Shown in pieces: positions 42,047 through 51,040 of a stretch of DNA of 64,000 nt (the first letter of the stretch is position 1; each line of letters begins with the position of its first letter). Source of the DNA: Corynebacterium sp. HS2168-gen11. GTDB taxonomy: Bacteria; Actinomycetota; Actinomycetes; Mycobacteriales; Mycobacteriaceae. The stretch covers positions 1 through 64,000 of the forward strand of contig NZ_JANUXR010000010.1 of NCBI RefSeq assembly GCF_024834075.1, in the 5' to 3' direction. The notes under the pieces are model-generated. The model was not told the origin of the DNA. It saw only the letters and a list, made by a program, of their open reading frames with translations, and ran no database searches. Both the position numbers and the translations under genes were made by a program.

Positions 42047-42697
42047 TTACAAGTGTTCGACTTCAGGCAAACATGGGCCAGCCAGCTGCAAACCTGGATC
42101 ACGCTCAAAGGCTCGCACCATCGCAATACCACTAACCCCAGTTGCAAAAACCGCAGGCGCATCCTCCGGCCAAATATCACCAATAGCAACAACTGGCAGA
42201 CAAGAACGTTGCACAAGCGCTTGCAAACCATCGATTCCTAGTGGTGGACGCGCAGATTGCTTCGTGGGCGAGCGTCGAAAAGGCCCGGCGCCAATATAAT
42301 CCACCACATCGGCAAGCTCATTTGCCTTGTCCACCAATTCCGCAGTGCCAGTGGTAAGCCCAAGAATCGCCCCAGGCCAGAGCAGCTGCCGAGCCACCCG
42401 CGCCGGGAGGTCATCTTGTCCCAGATGCACCCCATCGATGCGATATCCCTGGTGATGCAGGGCTAGAGCAACGCCTATATCGTCGTCAATGAGCAGGGTT
42501 TGCCAAGGTTGGATGATTTCTGCGATGCGAACGCTTAAAGCGTAGAGTTCGCGGCTGGAAATTGGTTTGGATCGAACTTGAATGCAGGTGGCATGGGTTG
42601 CGCCACGAACAGTCTCAACAGGATTTTCGCCGGTGACTAAATAGGTGCGCAGATCAATGATCTTCTGGTCGCGAATCAGCTGACGAGGTGATGTCAT
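42047..42697 (-). CDS. thiE: Thiamine-phosphate synthase ThiE
   Basis: Joins hydroxymethylpyrimidine diphosphate and thiazole phosphate to thiamine phosphate. The 216-residue TIM-barrel protein has LIDDDIGVALALHHQGYRIDGVHLGQDDLPA, IGLTTGTAELVDKA-type sequence and DYIGAGPFRRSPTKQSARPPLGIDGL. Start chosen: ATG 42697, nine nucleotides after the GGAAG that is part of the TPP riboswitch; a GTG two codons upstream is less likely. First gene of thiE-O-S-G-F. The pyrimidine genes (thiC, thiD) are not in this window. Confidence 0.94.
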   Translation of the reverse strand: MTSPRQLIRDQKIIDLRTYLVTGENPVETVRGATHATCIQVRSKPISSRELYALSVRIAEIIQPWQTLLIDDDIGVALALHHQGYRIDGVHLGQDDLPARVARQLLWPGAILGLTTGTAELVDKANELADVVDYIGAGPFRRSPTKQSARPPLGIDGLQALVQRSCLPVVAIGDIWPEDAPAVFATGVSGIAMVRAFERDPGLQLAGPCLPEVEHL

Positions 42698-42702
42698 GTG
42701 CA

Positions 42703-42822
42703 CTCACTTCCTTCGCCCAACATGAACGTTGGGGCAGGTTCGGACGGTCTCTGGCGCACAGCATCAGTGCTTGAAAACAGATCTCAGCCCTTTTCTTAGC
42801 TTTTAAGGGCACCCGTGGAGGT
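42703..42822 (-). ncRNA. TPP (THI-box) riboswitch controlling thiE-thiO-thiS-thiG-thiF
   Basis: On the minus strand the conserved blocks appear in order: CCACGGGTGCCCT, AAGGGCTGAGA, a variable arm, GACCGTCCGAACCTG, a CCCCAACG...TTGGG arm and GGCGAAGGAAG. These form the pyrimidine- and pyrophosphate-binding arms of TPP riboswitches. The final GGAAG is the only good ribosome-binding site for thiE, so ligand binding probably blocks translation initiation. Confidence 0.93.
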
Positions 42823-42837
42823 TAAATTTTGTCTTTT

Positions 42838-42866
42838 ACACTAGAGCCGTTTGTGCGGTGGCGCAA
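42838..42866 (-). promoter_or_regulatory. Possible promoter of the thiamine operon
   Basis: On the minus strand TTGCGC (42866-42861) and TAGTGT (42843-42838) are 17 bp apart and end about 16 nt before the riboswitch. Weak match, so low confidence. Confidence 0.35.
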
Positions 42867-43109
42867 CTTTTGATAATTGCAGCACGTAGAGCATCAAAAT
42901 GAAGCTTCTAAGCTTGACGACGCCGTCTACTGGCGCAAAATGTTGAAAAGTTTGAAATACCAGTGGTGATGTGGGATAATTTTTCAGTTGTCTGGCTTCA
43001 TGTCAGCTTCGAGACATTGTAATGGATATGAACCAGCACGAAGCGCCTTGTTATATGCAAGGAAATGCCGCTCGGGTCCTCTTTCCTGAAAAGTAAAGGA
43101 TTATGTTCC

Positions 43110-43451
43110 ATGAACATTCTTGATAAAGTAAACGCAGCTTCCTTGCGCGATGATGTTCCATCATTCCGCCCAGGCGATACCCTCAACGTGCACGTAAAGG
43201 TTATCGAAGGCTCCAAGTCCCGTATCCAGGTTTTCAAGGGCGTTGTTATTCGTCGCCAGGGTGCAGGCATTTCTGAGACTTTCACCGTCCGTAAGGTTTC
43301 CTTCGGTATCGGTGTAGAGCGTACCTTCCCAGTACACACCCCAAACATCGAGAAGATCGAAGTTGTAACCCGTGGTGCTGTACGTCGTGCGAAGCTGTAC
43401 TACCTCCGCGACCTGCGTGGTAAGGCTGCTAAGATCAAGGAAAAGCGCTAA
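43110..43451 (+). CDS. rplS: 50S ribosomal protein L19
   Basis: L19 lies at the subunit interface. The 113-residue product from ATG 43110 ([31 protein letters not shown]) has the family signature [25 protein letters not shown] and ends [18 protein letters not shown] at 43095-43100 supports this start; the frame is open to 43065. It is divergent from the thiamine operon and is followed by a palindromic terminator. Confidence 0.97.
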   Translation: MNILDKVNAASLRDDVPSFRPGDTLNVHVKVIEGSKSRIQVFKGVVIRRQGAGISETFTVRKVSFGIGVERTFPVHTPNIEKIEVVTRGAVRRAKLYYLRDLRGKAAKIKEKR

Positions 43452-43476
43452 TCTTTTTCCCCAATTCTTAATTTGG

Positions 43477-43512
43477 CACCGCTTACGTAAATATTTACGT
43501 AAGCGGTGTTTT
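43477..43512 (+). terminator. Terminator after rplS (32-bp perfect palindrome)
   Basis: CACCGCTTACGTAAAT followed directly by its exact complement ATTTACGTAAGCGGTG and TTTT. The palindrome has no spacer, so the hairpin loop must take a few bases from its centre. Confidence 0.88.
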
Positions 43513-43643
43513 CCTTATCTGATACGTAAGGCAACTCGATTTGCTGCACGGGTCGTGAGCCCATATGGCAAGGAATATCGGTGCATGCGGGTAGTGCGTT
43601 GGTGCATGCGGGGTGAGCTGAAGAACTGCTAAGGTGGACTATT

Positions 43644-44450
43644 GTGAATGAGAAGGACAACGCAGAGAATATCCGTGCAATTCAATCGGATAAGCATCGA
43701 CGAGAAGTTGAACAGCGTCGTACGCAAGACGAGAAGAAGAAACAAACTCCTTGGTATGTAGAAATCCCAATGGTCATTGTTCTGACACTTATTTTTATGG
43801 CGTTAGTACAAGGCCTCGTCGGTCGCGTCTACGTCATTCCTTCGCAATCGATGGAACCAACCTTGCATGGCTGTGCAGGTTGTACCGGTGATCGCATTTT
43901 CGTGGAAAAGATCAGCTATTATTTTTCCGATCCTGAGCCAGGCGATGTGATTGTCTTTGAAGGTACTGAATCGTGGAACCAAAACTATGTTTCGCAACGT
44001 TCTGAGAATCCAGTACTTCGTGGACTCCAAACTGTTGGTGCCTTCGCAGGTTTGGTAGTTCCTGACGAAAATATCTTGGTCAAACGTGTGATTGCAACAG
44101 GTGGACAAACCGTACAGTGTTTGCCAGGCGATGCTGGTGTTACTGTCGACGGAGCTGTAGTTGATTCACACTTTATTGAGCAGCCGTCACAATATCCGGT
44201 GAATCCTGATCATGGATCTGAAGCCTGCGGTGGTGATTATTTTGGTCCGATTACTGTGCCTGATCGTCACCTGTTCATGATGGGCGATAACCGCACGAAC
44301 TCCGCAGACTCACGCTATCACCTCAATGACACTTCGAGCGGCACGATTCCAATAGAAAATGTTCGTGGCAAAGTTGAAGCGATTGTCTATCCATTCAGTA
44401 GAATCGGCTTTATCGAAGACTTCGACATTCAAGCTACTCCAGCTCAGTAA
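43644..44450 (+). CDS. lepB: Signal peptidase I
   Basis: Membrane serine protease that removes Sec and Tat signal peptides on the outer face of the membrane. The 268-residue product has a charged cytoplasmic N-terminus, one membrane segment (about residues 41-62), the catalytic Ser69 in PSQSMEPTL, the catalytic Lys147 in ILVKRVIATGG, and the GDNRTNSADSR box. GTG 43644 is the start, preceded by AAGGTGG. An N-terminal extension of about 35 charged residues is common in actinobacteria. Confidence 0.95.
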   Translation: MNEKDNAENIRAIQSDKHRREVEQRRTQDEKKKQTPWYVEIPMVIVLTLIFMALVQGLVGRVYVIPSQSMEPTLHGCAGCTGDRIFVEKISYYFSDPEPGDVIVFEGTESWNQNYVSQRSENPVLRGLQTVGAFAGLVVPDENILVKRVIATGGQTVQCLPGDAGVTVDGAVVDSHFIEQPSQYPVNPDHGSEACGGDYFGPITVPDRHLFMMGDNRTNSADSRYHLNDTSSGTIPIENVRGKVEAIVYPFSRIGFIEDFDIQATPAQ

Positions 44451-44674
44451 TGAAGGACGTTGTACATTTTGCGGTATGCAGGTGCTGCCATTGCTGCGTG
44501 TGAAAATACAGGCGGTTGAGAAGGTCGCGCGTAGTGTGACAGTGGCTCTCTGAGGAACGAACGAGAGCCACTAGTTGCGATCAGCCACTTGCCGTAACAC
44601 GCAACCTACCGCGATATGCAACCTGCCGTGACATACATCCAAATCCGGTGAATAGTTGAGAGAGGGATCTATCG

Positions 44675-45322
44675 ATGAGAAAACTCAAACAGCTTCGAAC
44701 CTTTGAAGTTTATTTAGACAAAGCCGGATTTGGGCCAGTTGCCGGCGTCGACGAAGCGGGGCGAGGTAGTTGCGCTGGGCCAATCACGATTGCAGCATGC
44801 ATTCTGCCGCCAAAACCCATAGCCGAACTGGCAGATTTAACCGATTCGAAAAAGCTCAGTGAGCGCAAACGCGAACAGCTATTTCCCATAATCCAACAAC
44901 ATGCCCTCGCATGGTCAATCGTCCATATTAGTGCCGCCGATATTGATACATTTGGCCTGCAACATGCCAATATTTCCGGTATGCGCCGTGCCGTCGCACA
45001 GCTTGAGGTGATCCCAGGATACGTGTTAACCGATGCTATGAAAGTGCCAGGATTAGTCCAACCACATTTACCGCTCATCGGTGGAGACTACACAGCACGC
45101 TGTATTGCAGCAGCCTCAGTACTTGCGAAACATTCCCGCGATACGCTCATGATTGATCTTGATGAGCAATATCCACAGTATGGCTTCGCAAAACATAAAG
45201 GCTATGGCACGAAGATTCACCTTGATGCGGTGCGCCGTCATGGCGCAAGCCCGTATCACAGATATAGTTATGCCAATGTCGCCAGTGCACATGCGCATTG
45301 GCTGTCGCATGACGAACCTTAA
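44675..45322 (+). CDS. rnhB: Ribonuclease HII
   Basis: Removes RNA from RNA-DNA hybrids and single misincorporated ribonucleotides. The 215-residue product has the active-site GVDEAGRGSCAGP, LTDSKKLSERKRE and the later VLTDAMKVPGL and HKGYGTKIHLDAV blocks. ATG 44675 follows GAGAGAGGG. It lies between lepB and the DUF2469 gene, as elsewhere in actinobacteria. Confidence 0.95.
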   Translation: MRKLKQLRTFEVYLDKAGFGPVAGVDEAGRGSCAGPITIAACILPPKPIAELADLTDSKKLSERKREQLFPIIQQHALAWSIVHISAADIDTFGLQHANISGMRRAVAQLEVIPGYVLTDAMKVPGLVQPHLPLIGGDYTARCIAAASVLAKHSRDTLMIDLDEQYPQYGFAKHKGYGTKIHLDAVRRHGASPYHRYSYANVASAHAHWLSHDEP

Positions 45323-45355
45323 GCAAGATATGAAGGTAGGGGAGGAGCACACCAT

Positions 45356-45661
45356 ATGAGTGCTGAAGATCTCGAAAACTATGAGGCAGAAGTCGAACTC
45401 GCGCTCTACCGCGAATATCGTGATGTGGTAAGCCAGTTTTCCTATGTCGTTGAAACTGATCGCCGTTTCTACTTAGCAAATGCCGTAGAAGTGATTCCGC
45501 ATACCAATGGTTCAGATGTATATTACGAGGTCCGCATGTCGGATGCATGGGTGTGGGACATGTACCGCGCTGCGCGTTTCGTTCGCTACGTGCGCGTGAT
45601 CACCTACAAAGACGTCAATATCGAAGAGCTCGATAAACCTGAATTTGTGATTCCAGAATAA
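45356..45661 (+). CDS. DUF2469 family protein
   Basis: A 101-residue actinobacterial protein (homologue of Rv2901c) of unknown function: MSAEDLENYEAEVELALYREYRDVV, ETDRRFYLANAVEV and WVWDMYRAARFVRYVRVITYKDVNIEEL are the conserved blocks. It is very acidic and always near rnhB and yraN. AGGGGAGGAG at 45338-45347 is a strong ribosome-binding site. A terminator follows. Confidence 0.92.
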   Translation: MSAEDLENYEAEVELALYREYRDVVSQFSYVVETDRRFYLANAVEVIPHTNGSDVYYEVRMSDAWVWDMYRAARFVRYVRVITYKDVNIEELDKPEFVIPE

Positions 45662-45730
45662 TCAACTGCGACTGCTTGACGACGCTGCTGTCGTCCACCA
45701 GCTTCAAACATACATACGTATTGTCCTAAG

Positions 45731-45763
45731 AACCCTTTGGTATTCCAACCAAAGGGTTTTCTC
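45731..45763 (+). terminator. Terminator after the DUF2469 gene
   Basis: AACCCTTTGGT pairs with ACCAAAGGGTT over a 6-nt loop and is followed by a T-rich stretch. The rest of the 320-bp gap to yraN (45764-45984) holds no recognisable gene. Confidence 0.88.
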
Positions 45764-45984
45764 TTTGCCCACCCAACGTGCGTTTTCATCTCACTTTCCT
45801 GCCTACGATACTGTTGCTGAAATCGTTCCAGAAATATGCGTATACCGTGCAGTTTTCCACTTGTAGCACAAGTGCTGCTTGCCGGTTTTCTTGTTGCGTC
45901 GCACCCTTGAATACACAACGGCTTGTAGTAATCGCATTTGCGGTTGCATGCACCTTTCTCGCCTTTTATGTGGAGTGATTATCT

Positions 45985-46389
45985 ATGACGGCAACTCGAC
46001 TGTGTGACTATACAATCAAACGCGCGCGCCAAGCTCATCAACTTGGAAGAAGAGGAGAACTATTTGCAGCGCAATACCTGGTGAATAACGGCTACGAAAT
46101 CCTTGCACGCAACGCACGATTCCCAAACGGTGAAATCGATATTATTGTCAAACGCCCTCATCGTAATGAACGCATCTTCGTCGAGGTGAAAACTCGTAGC
46201 AGCACCGCTTTTGGATTGGCAGAAGCCTTCGATGCACGCAAGTTTCGCAATCTTCGCAAAGCCGCGATGCAGTGGCTAGCGGATGAAGAATACGTCGACC
46301 TGCGCTTTGATCTGATTACCATTGTGTTTTCTGATTATCAGATTCCTCAATTGGAATGGTTTCAAGGAGTCGATCAAGATGCTTGCTAA
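45985..46389 (+). CDS. yraN: YraN family (UPF0102) putative endonuclease
   Basis: A 134-residue protein with a nuclease-like fold. The conserved parts are LGRRGELFAAQYLVNNGYEIL, NGEIDIIVKR and RIFVEVKTRSS, which carry the E..D..ExK residues of restriction-endonuclease-like enzymes. The role is not established; linkage to comM and dprA suggests DNA processing. ATG 45985 starts MTATRLCDYTIKRARQAHQ. It overlaps comM by 11 nt. Confidence 0.9.
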   Translation: MTATRLCDYTIKRARQAHQLGRRGELFAAQYLVNNGYEILARNARFPNGEIDIIVKRPHRNERIFVEVKTRSSTAFGLAEAFDARKFRNLRKAAMQWLADEEYVDLRFDLITIVFSDYQIPQLEWFQGVDQDAC

Positions 46390-47902
46390 AACTCAAACGG
46401 TGGCATTTGAAGGTATTGGTACTCATAGCGTGCATGTCGAAATTAATATCGGTCAAGGCTTACCAGGAGTCTATATGGTGGGCATGGCCTCGACTGGCGT
46501 CAATGAAGCAAAAGACCGGATTAAAACCGCAGCACGTAACCAAAAACTTGCCTGGCCGAAAACCAAAGTCATAGTCAGCCTGGTACCAGGAGATTTACCA
46601 AAACAAGGCACACATTTTGACCTTGCAATTGCTGTTGGCATCATTGTCGCAGAACAAAGACTTTCGCCTGTGATCGATCTCGATTCAATTGTTTTTATGG
46701 GTGAAGTTGGTCTCGACGGCAAGCTCCACGGTGTGCCAGGTGCATTGGCAGCATGTGTCCACGCGCATGCGCAACACTGCCGCGTCGTCGTTGTACCGCA
46801 AGCGAATGAAACCGATGTTGCGGGATTTCATGGAATTGACGTCCGTTTAGCACCTGATTTGGCAAGTGTGATTCGTTGGCTTAGCGGCGCTGAAGATCTT
46901 CCTACTCCAGGTCAGCAGCGCAGTTTGCACATGATGCGCACCAAAGAACTGGATATGAATCAAATCTCAGGGCAAGCAGAAGCGAAACACGCAGCTGAAG
47001 TTGCCGCAGCAGGTGGCCATCACGTGTTTTTTATCGGTCCGCGCGGAAGCGGCAAGTCTATGATTGCTGCACGCTTACCGACGATTATGGCGCCGCTGGC
47101 AGAGCAGCAACAATTAGAAACCGCAATTATTCATCAAAGCATTGCATGGGGCACGCACAGTTTAAGCGAAATGGCACCATTTGTTGCGCCACATCATCGT
47201 TTATCAGAAGCTGCGCTCATAGGTGGTGGCAGTGGTAAAGCGAAACCAGGTGCAGTCAGCCTAGCGCACCACGGCGTGTTGTTTTTAGATGAAGTGACCC
47301 AAATTCCAGCACGTGTATTAGACGCTCTACGTATACCACTTGAGCAACGTGAAGTCAGGTTGCAGCGGCAACATCGATGTATTGTCTTTCCTGCAAATTT
47401 CTTACTGGTATTAGCTGCAAACCCATGTCGATGTGAAGCATCAGATCCAAGTCAATGTCATTGTTCACCGCGCGAACGGCAAACTCATTTTGCCAATATT
47501 TCTGGACCACTACGCGATAGAATCGACATCTTCGCCAAGACATATCCGCGTGGCACATTAGGTACTGATGAAGACATCGAATCTTCAGCCACGATCGCTC
47601 AACGTACAGCAGCCGCACGTGATCGAGCTCGTTTTCGTTGGCAAAACGCTGGCCAAGATACCGTGCTGAATGCCGAGGTCTCTCCGAGTTTCTTAAGGCG
47701 CAATTTCCCTCCGAATGATGAAGGATTGGCACTGATTGGCCATTATTTAGCGCAAGGTACAGTCACGCAACGTGGCGTTGATCGAGCCATCAAACTTGCT
47801 TGGACATTGGCAGATCTAGAAGCTTGTGCAATTCCAACCTTGGATCATGTCTATCGCGCTTTACAACTACGCACCGCAAATACAAACAGTGGAGAAGCAT
47901 AA
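46379..47902 (+). CDS. comM: ComM/YifB-type Mg-chelatase-like AAA+ ATPase
   Basis: The 507-residue AAA+ protein relates to ComM, a branch-migration helicase used in natural transformation. It has the N-terminal Lon-like domain (VEINIGQGLPGVYMVGMA, FMGEVGLDGKLHGVPG), Walker A GPRGSGKSM, Walker B LFLDEV and the family insert with Cys-rich LAANPCRCE..CHCS. ATG 46379 follows AAGGAG (46364-46369) by 9 nt and overlaps yraN. In an operon with yraN and dprA. Confidence 0.92.
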   Translation: MLAKTQTVAFEGIGTHSVHVEINIGQGLPGVYMVGMASTGVNEAKDRIKTAARNQKLAWPKTKVIVSLVPGDLPKQGTHFDLAIAVGIIVAEQRLSPVIDLDSIVFMGEVGLDGKLHGVPGALAACVHAHAQHCRVVVVPQANETDVAGFHGIDVRLAPDLASVIRWLSGAEDLPTPGQQRSLHMMRTKELDMNQISGQAEAKHAAEVAAAGGHHVFFIGPRGSGKSMIAARLPTIMAPLAEQQQLETAIIHQSIAWGTHSLSEMAPFVAPHHRLSEAALIGGGSGKAKPGAVSLAHHGVLFLDEVTQIPARVLDALRIPLEQREVRLQRQHRCIVFPANFLLVLAANPCRCEASDPSQCHCSPRERQTHFANISGPLRDRIDIFAKTYPRGTLGTDEDIESSATIAQRTAAARDRARFRWQNAGQDTVLNAEVSPSFLRRNFPPNDEGLALIGHYLAQGTVTQRGVDRAIKLAWTLADLEACAIPTLDHVYRALQLRTANTNSGEA

Positions 47903-47905
47903 CCT

Positions 47906-49078
47906 ATGGAACAGTTACTTGCATGGGCTTATCTATCACGTGTGATCGAAGGTCCGAATCGTCATCTGCAACAGCACCTCCAACAAGGGAAAACTGCAAC
48001 AGAGTTGGCATATGCCATTCGTAAACGAGAATCTTGGTTAGGGCCACTTTTGGCAGCAACCGAAGCACGGTATACCTATGATCGTTGCGAACAAGATTTA
48101 GCGTTACATTACAAATTAGGTGGCAGGCTCGTGACTCCCGATGATCAAGAATGGCCCACTGAGATGTTTCAGCGGGCGTTTGGTTTTGCCAAACTACGAG
48201 GTCAAGAGGAAAGCAAAACACACCAATACGATGCAGAAATGCCGCATGCTCTATGGGTACGTGGTGAAAATATTGCAAGTTTATGCCAACAAAGTGTCAG
48301 CATTGTCGGTACACGTGCGGCAAGTGAGTATGGTCTTGGCGTGACTCGCCAGATTACTCATGAGCTTGTTCAGCAACAATATACGATTGTCTCAGGCGGT
48401 GCATTTGGTGTTGATAGTGCAGCGCATCAAGAAGCTTTGGAATCTGGTGGTACGACGATTGCTGTGCTTGCGCATGGGCTTGATCGTGTGTACCCGACTC
48501 GAAACGCACGCCTATTTCAACGCATTGCAACCAGTGGTAAAGGCGCACTGATTAGTGAATATCCTCCCCAAACTCCACCACAACGACATCGATTTTTAAC
48601 ACGAAACAGGTTGATTGCTGCCTTGAGTCAAGGAACAGTAATTACCTCTGCCGCGTGGCGTTCTGGAGCCTTGAACACCTTGAAATGGGCTGCCGCACTG
48701 GGCAAAGTAACAATGGCGGTGCCAGGTCCAATTACAGATGTCAATTGTTTAGGCTGTCTCGTTAAAATTCGTGATGGTGAGGCGACGATGGTGCTGAGTG
48801 CGCGAGAAATCGTAGCCTTGCTGGATAAAATCGGTGCCATAGATATCGATGGCCAGTATGAGCTCGATTACGCCGCAAGTGATGTGCAAAAACTTACTCA
48901 GACAGAACTCAAAGTTTATGATGCAACAAGCATGCGCCCTGCAAAAGCAAGCGAAATTGCAACGAGGAGTGGGCTAACTATTGGTTTAACGGTTCATATA
49001 CTAATGGAATTAGCTGGAAAAGGTTTGGTGATTCGTGAACAAGAATATTGGAAACGTTTGGAACACGTAGAAGAATAA
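47906..49078 (+). CDS. dprA: DNA-processing protein DprA
   Basis: DprA loads RecA on incoming single-stranded DNA in transformation and may protect it. The 390-residue product has a Rossmann-like core: VSIVGTRAASEYGLGVTRQI, VSGGAFGVDSAAHQEAL and the final FLTRNRLIAALSQGTVI block. The C-terminal domain is winged-helix-like (TRSGLTIGLTVHILMELAGKGLV). Only 3 nt separate it from comM. No other competence gene lies in the window, so transformation is not proven. Confidence 0.93.
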   Translation: MEQLLAWAYLSRVIEGPNRHLQQHLQQGKTATELAYAIRKRESWLGPLLAATEARYTYDRCEQDLALHYKLGGRLVTPDDQEWPTEMFQRAFGFAKLRGQEESKTHQYDAEMPHALWVRGENIASLCQQSVSIVGTRAASEYGLGVTRQITHELVQQQYTIVSGGAFGVDSAAHQEALESGGTTIAVLAHGLDRVYPTRNARLFQRIATSGKGALISEYPPQTPPQRHRFLTRNRLIAALSQGTVITSAAWRSGALNTLKWAAALGKVTMAVPGPITDVNCLGCLVKIRDGEATMVLSAREIVALLDKIGAIDIDGQYELDYAASDVQKLTQTELKVYDATSMRPAKASEIATRSGLTIGLTVHILMELAGKGLVIREQEYWKRLEHVEE

Positions 49079-49165
49079 TGCAGCACTGTAGATCTTCTTG
49101 GGCAGCAGTTGGTGCTGTGAGCAAATAATTGTGGTTTGAAAGCATGCGCCACTAAGCTAACAACC

Positions 49166-50086
49166 ATGATCAAGAGCCGCCCTGATGACGCTGTATGTGC
49201 CACGGGACAACTACAAGAAGCGATCGCAGATTTTGCACGCCACTTGGAACTGATTGTTGGACGTTCTCCCGCGACAATTCATAGTTATCGGACAGACTTA
49301 CTTGATTTTGCTCAGCAATATCCAACCTATGCGGATTTCACGTTGGAAAATCTGCGCAACTGGTTGGCAACCGCTGTTGAAGCGCACAAATCCCGTGCCA
49401 CGATTGCACGGCGGAGCGCTTCAGCACGAGCATTTTCAGCGTGGAGCAGGAGGCAAGGTTATATCGAGGTCGATATTGCAGCACGATTGAAAACCCCGAA
49501 AGTTGGCCGAACTTTGCCGAAAGTCGTTCCGGTCGACAAAATTGACGCGCTCGTGGACGCCTCTCATGACACTGAAGGGCCAGAATATATCCGAAATCGT
49601 GCCATTTTAGAGTTACTTTATGCCACGGGTATTCGTGTCTCCGAACTTTGTGGCATTGATCTTGGCGATTTTGACTTCGCACGCAAAGTTGTAGTGGTGA
49701 CCGGTAAAGGTAATAAGCAGCGAGTGGTACCATTTGGACAAACGTGCTGCCAAGCACTGCTGCAATGGCAAGACAACAGTCGCAGCCACTTTCTCAAACC
49801 AGAACGTCCCACTCAAGCATTTTTCTTAGGGGTTCGCGGCAGTCGAATCAATCCTCGAGTGGTACGAGCAATCGTGGAACAAGCTGGCAGTGCAGTTCAT
49901 ATTGATGGTCTTGGTCCACACGCACTGCGCCATAGCGCTGCAACGCATATGCTTGACGGCGGTGCAGATTTACGTATCGTACAAGAGCTGCTTGGACACG
50001 CGTCCTTACAAACTACCCAAATCTATACGCATGTGTCTGCTCAGCGATTAAGTCAAGCCTTCCAACAAGCTCACCCGCGAGCATAA
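49166..50086 (+). CDS. xerC: Tyrosine recombinase XerC
   Basis: With XerD resolves chromosome dimers at dif. The 306-residue product from ATG 49166 has an N-terminal SAM-like domain (HLELIVGRSPATIHSYRTDL) and all catalytic motifs: Arg in ATGIRVSEL, Lys in VVTGKGNKQR, HxxR in HALRHSAATHML, His in LGHASLQTTQ and Tyr in IYTHV. An upstream TTG at 49136 is unlikely as the start. Its last 16 nt overlap the end of the convergent M23 gene. Confidence 0.95.
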   Translation: MIKSRPDDAVCATGQLQEAIADFARHLELIVGRSPATIHSYRTDLLDFAQQYPTYADFTLENLRNWLATAVEAHKSRATIARRSASARAFSAWSRRQGYIEVDIAARLKTPKVGRTLPKVVPVDKIDALVDASHDTEGPEYIRNRAILELLYATGIRVSELCGIDLGDFDFARKVVVVTGKGNKQRVVPFGQTCCQALLQWQDNSRSHFLKPERPTQAFFLGVRGSRINPRVVRAIVEQAGSAVHIDGLGPHALRHSAATHMLDGGADLRIVQELLGHASLQTTQIYTHVSAQRLSQAFQQAHPRA

Positions 50087-50610
50087 CCTGCAACAGGTTT
50101 GAGACGAATCATTGGAATCGGGAGCAGTGAGAGGGGATTAATATAGTCTTCTGCTCCGTATTTTGCACCCCATTGCAATCCAGGCCACGAAGTCGTTGAA
50201 GCGAGTAACAATCCAATTGGCTCTCCTGCAGCAACTGCATCACCAGCGGCGACCATAGGGGATACCGGTTGATAGGTGGTACGTAAACCATTTGCATGCA
50301 AAATTGAAACTGTTCCAGTACCTGCAATCACGCCTGCAAACAGTACTGTGCCGGTTCCTGCTGCATATATGATACTGCCAGGAGGTGCTGCTAAATCAAC
50401 GCCTCGATGTCCAGTAAGCCAACGCTGAGCAGGATTCTGAAAACGACGTAAGACTACCGGTCGGCGTTGGGTACCAGTTACTGGATTGACAAATTCGGCT
50501 ACCTGATGTGCTTGTGCATGAACAGAAATGGGTGAGATCAGAGCTATGTGTATAGTGCACAAAAGCCAGATGCCTATAAATATGTACGAAAACCAGAGAC
50601 GCTGATGCAT
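50071..50610 (-). CDS. Secreted LytM/M23-like protein lacking two zinc-ligand histidines
   Basis: A 179-residue protein with a signal peptide (about residues 1-33) and a LytM domain. The first metal motif HRGVDLAAP (HxxxD) is kept. At the usual HxH the sequence reads LQWGAK (LHWG in mycobacterial relatives), and the following Tyr-His block is TTYQPVS, so the zinc site is probably incomplete. It may regulate hydrolases rather than cut peptidoglycan, as EnvC does. ATG 50610 is chosen because it places the hydrophobic segment at the N-terminus. Position next to rpsB is usual in actinobacteria. Confidence 0.82.
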   Translation of the reverse strand: MHQRLWFSYIFIGIWLLCTIHIALISPISVHAQAHQVAEFVNPVTGTQRRPVVLRRFQNPAQRWLTGHRGVDLAAPPGSIIYAAGTGTVLFAGVIAGTGTVSILHANGLRTTYQPVSPMVAAGDAVAAGEPIGLLLASTTSWPGLQWGAKYGAEDYINPLSLLPIPMIRLKPVAGYARG

Positions 50611-51040
50611 GGTTATATATTTCACGTCAAACTCACTCAAGTTGCGAGCAGCATATTTGATACCACTGTGAGCGACGTGATGTGTATTGAAAATTACAGC
50701 CTTGTAGATTGTTGTCGATGAAGAAATTCTGTGATCTATGGTGGTGCATTTGTTCACCGCGGATTTCTCCATTAGAATACCCAGATGGCAGTGTGTCTTG
50801 ACGCAATTTATCAGTCTCGATCAAATGTGAAAAGAATACATTGACTACGCGCAGTCACGATCGTGTGCCTCAACGTCATCGTTTTTGATGCGTTTGGTAC
50901 AGAGCCGATATCTGCATCACGTGGTCCACTCTTCTTGCTTGAAAGTTGTTTGTGGTGTGATGTGGCGGTGTTGATTGCTAGGACACAGGGAAAGCCTGTG
51001 ATAGAAGAAAACCAAAAGCCTACTATAGAAAGGAAGCACC
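50611..51040. other. 430-bp divergent intergenic region before rpsB
   Basis: No gene seen. It should hold promoters for the M23-like gene and for rpsB. CACAGG/CCTGTG at 50984-51000 forms a small hairpin 41 nt before the rpsB start. A strong AGAAAGGAAGC site precedes rpsB. Confidence 0.5.
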
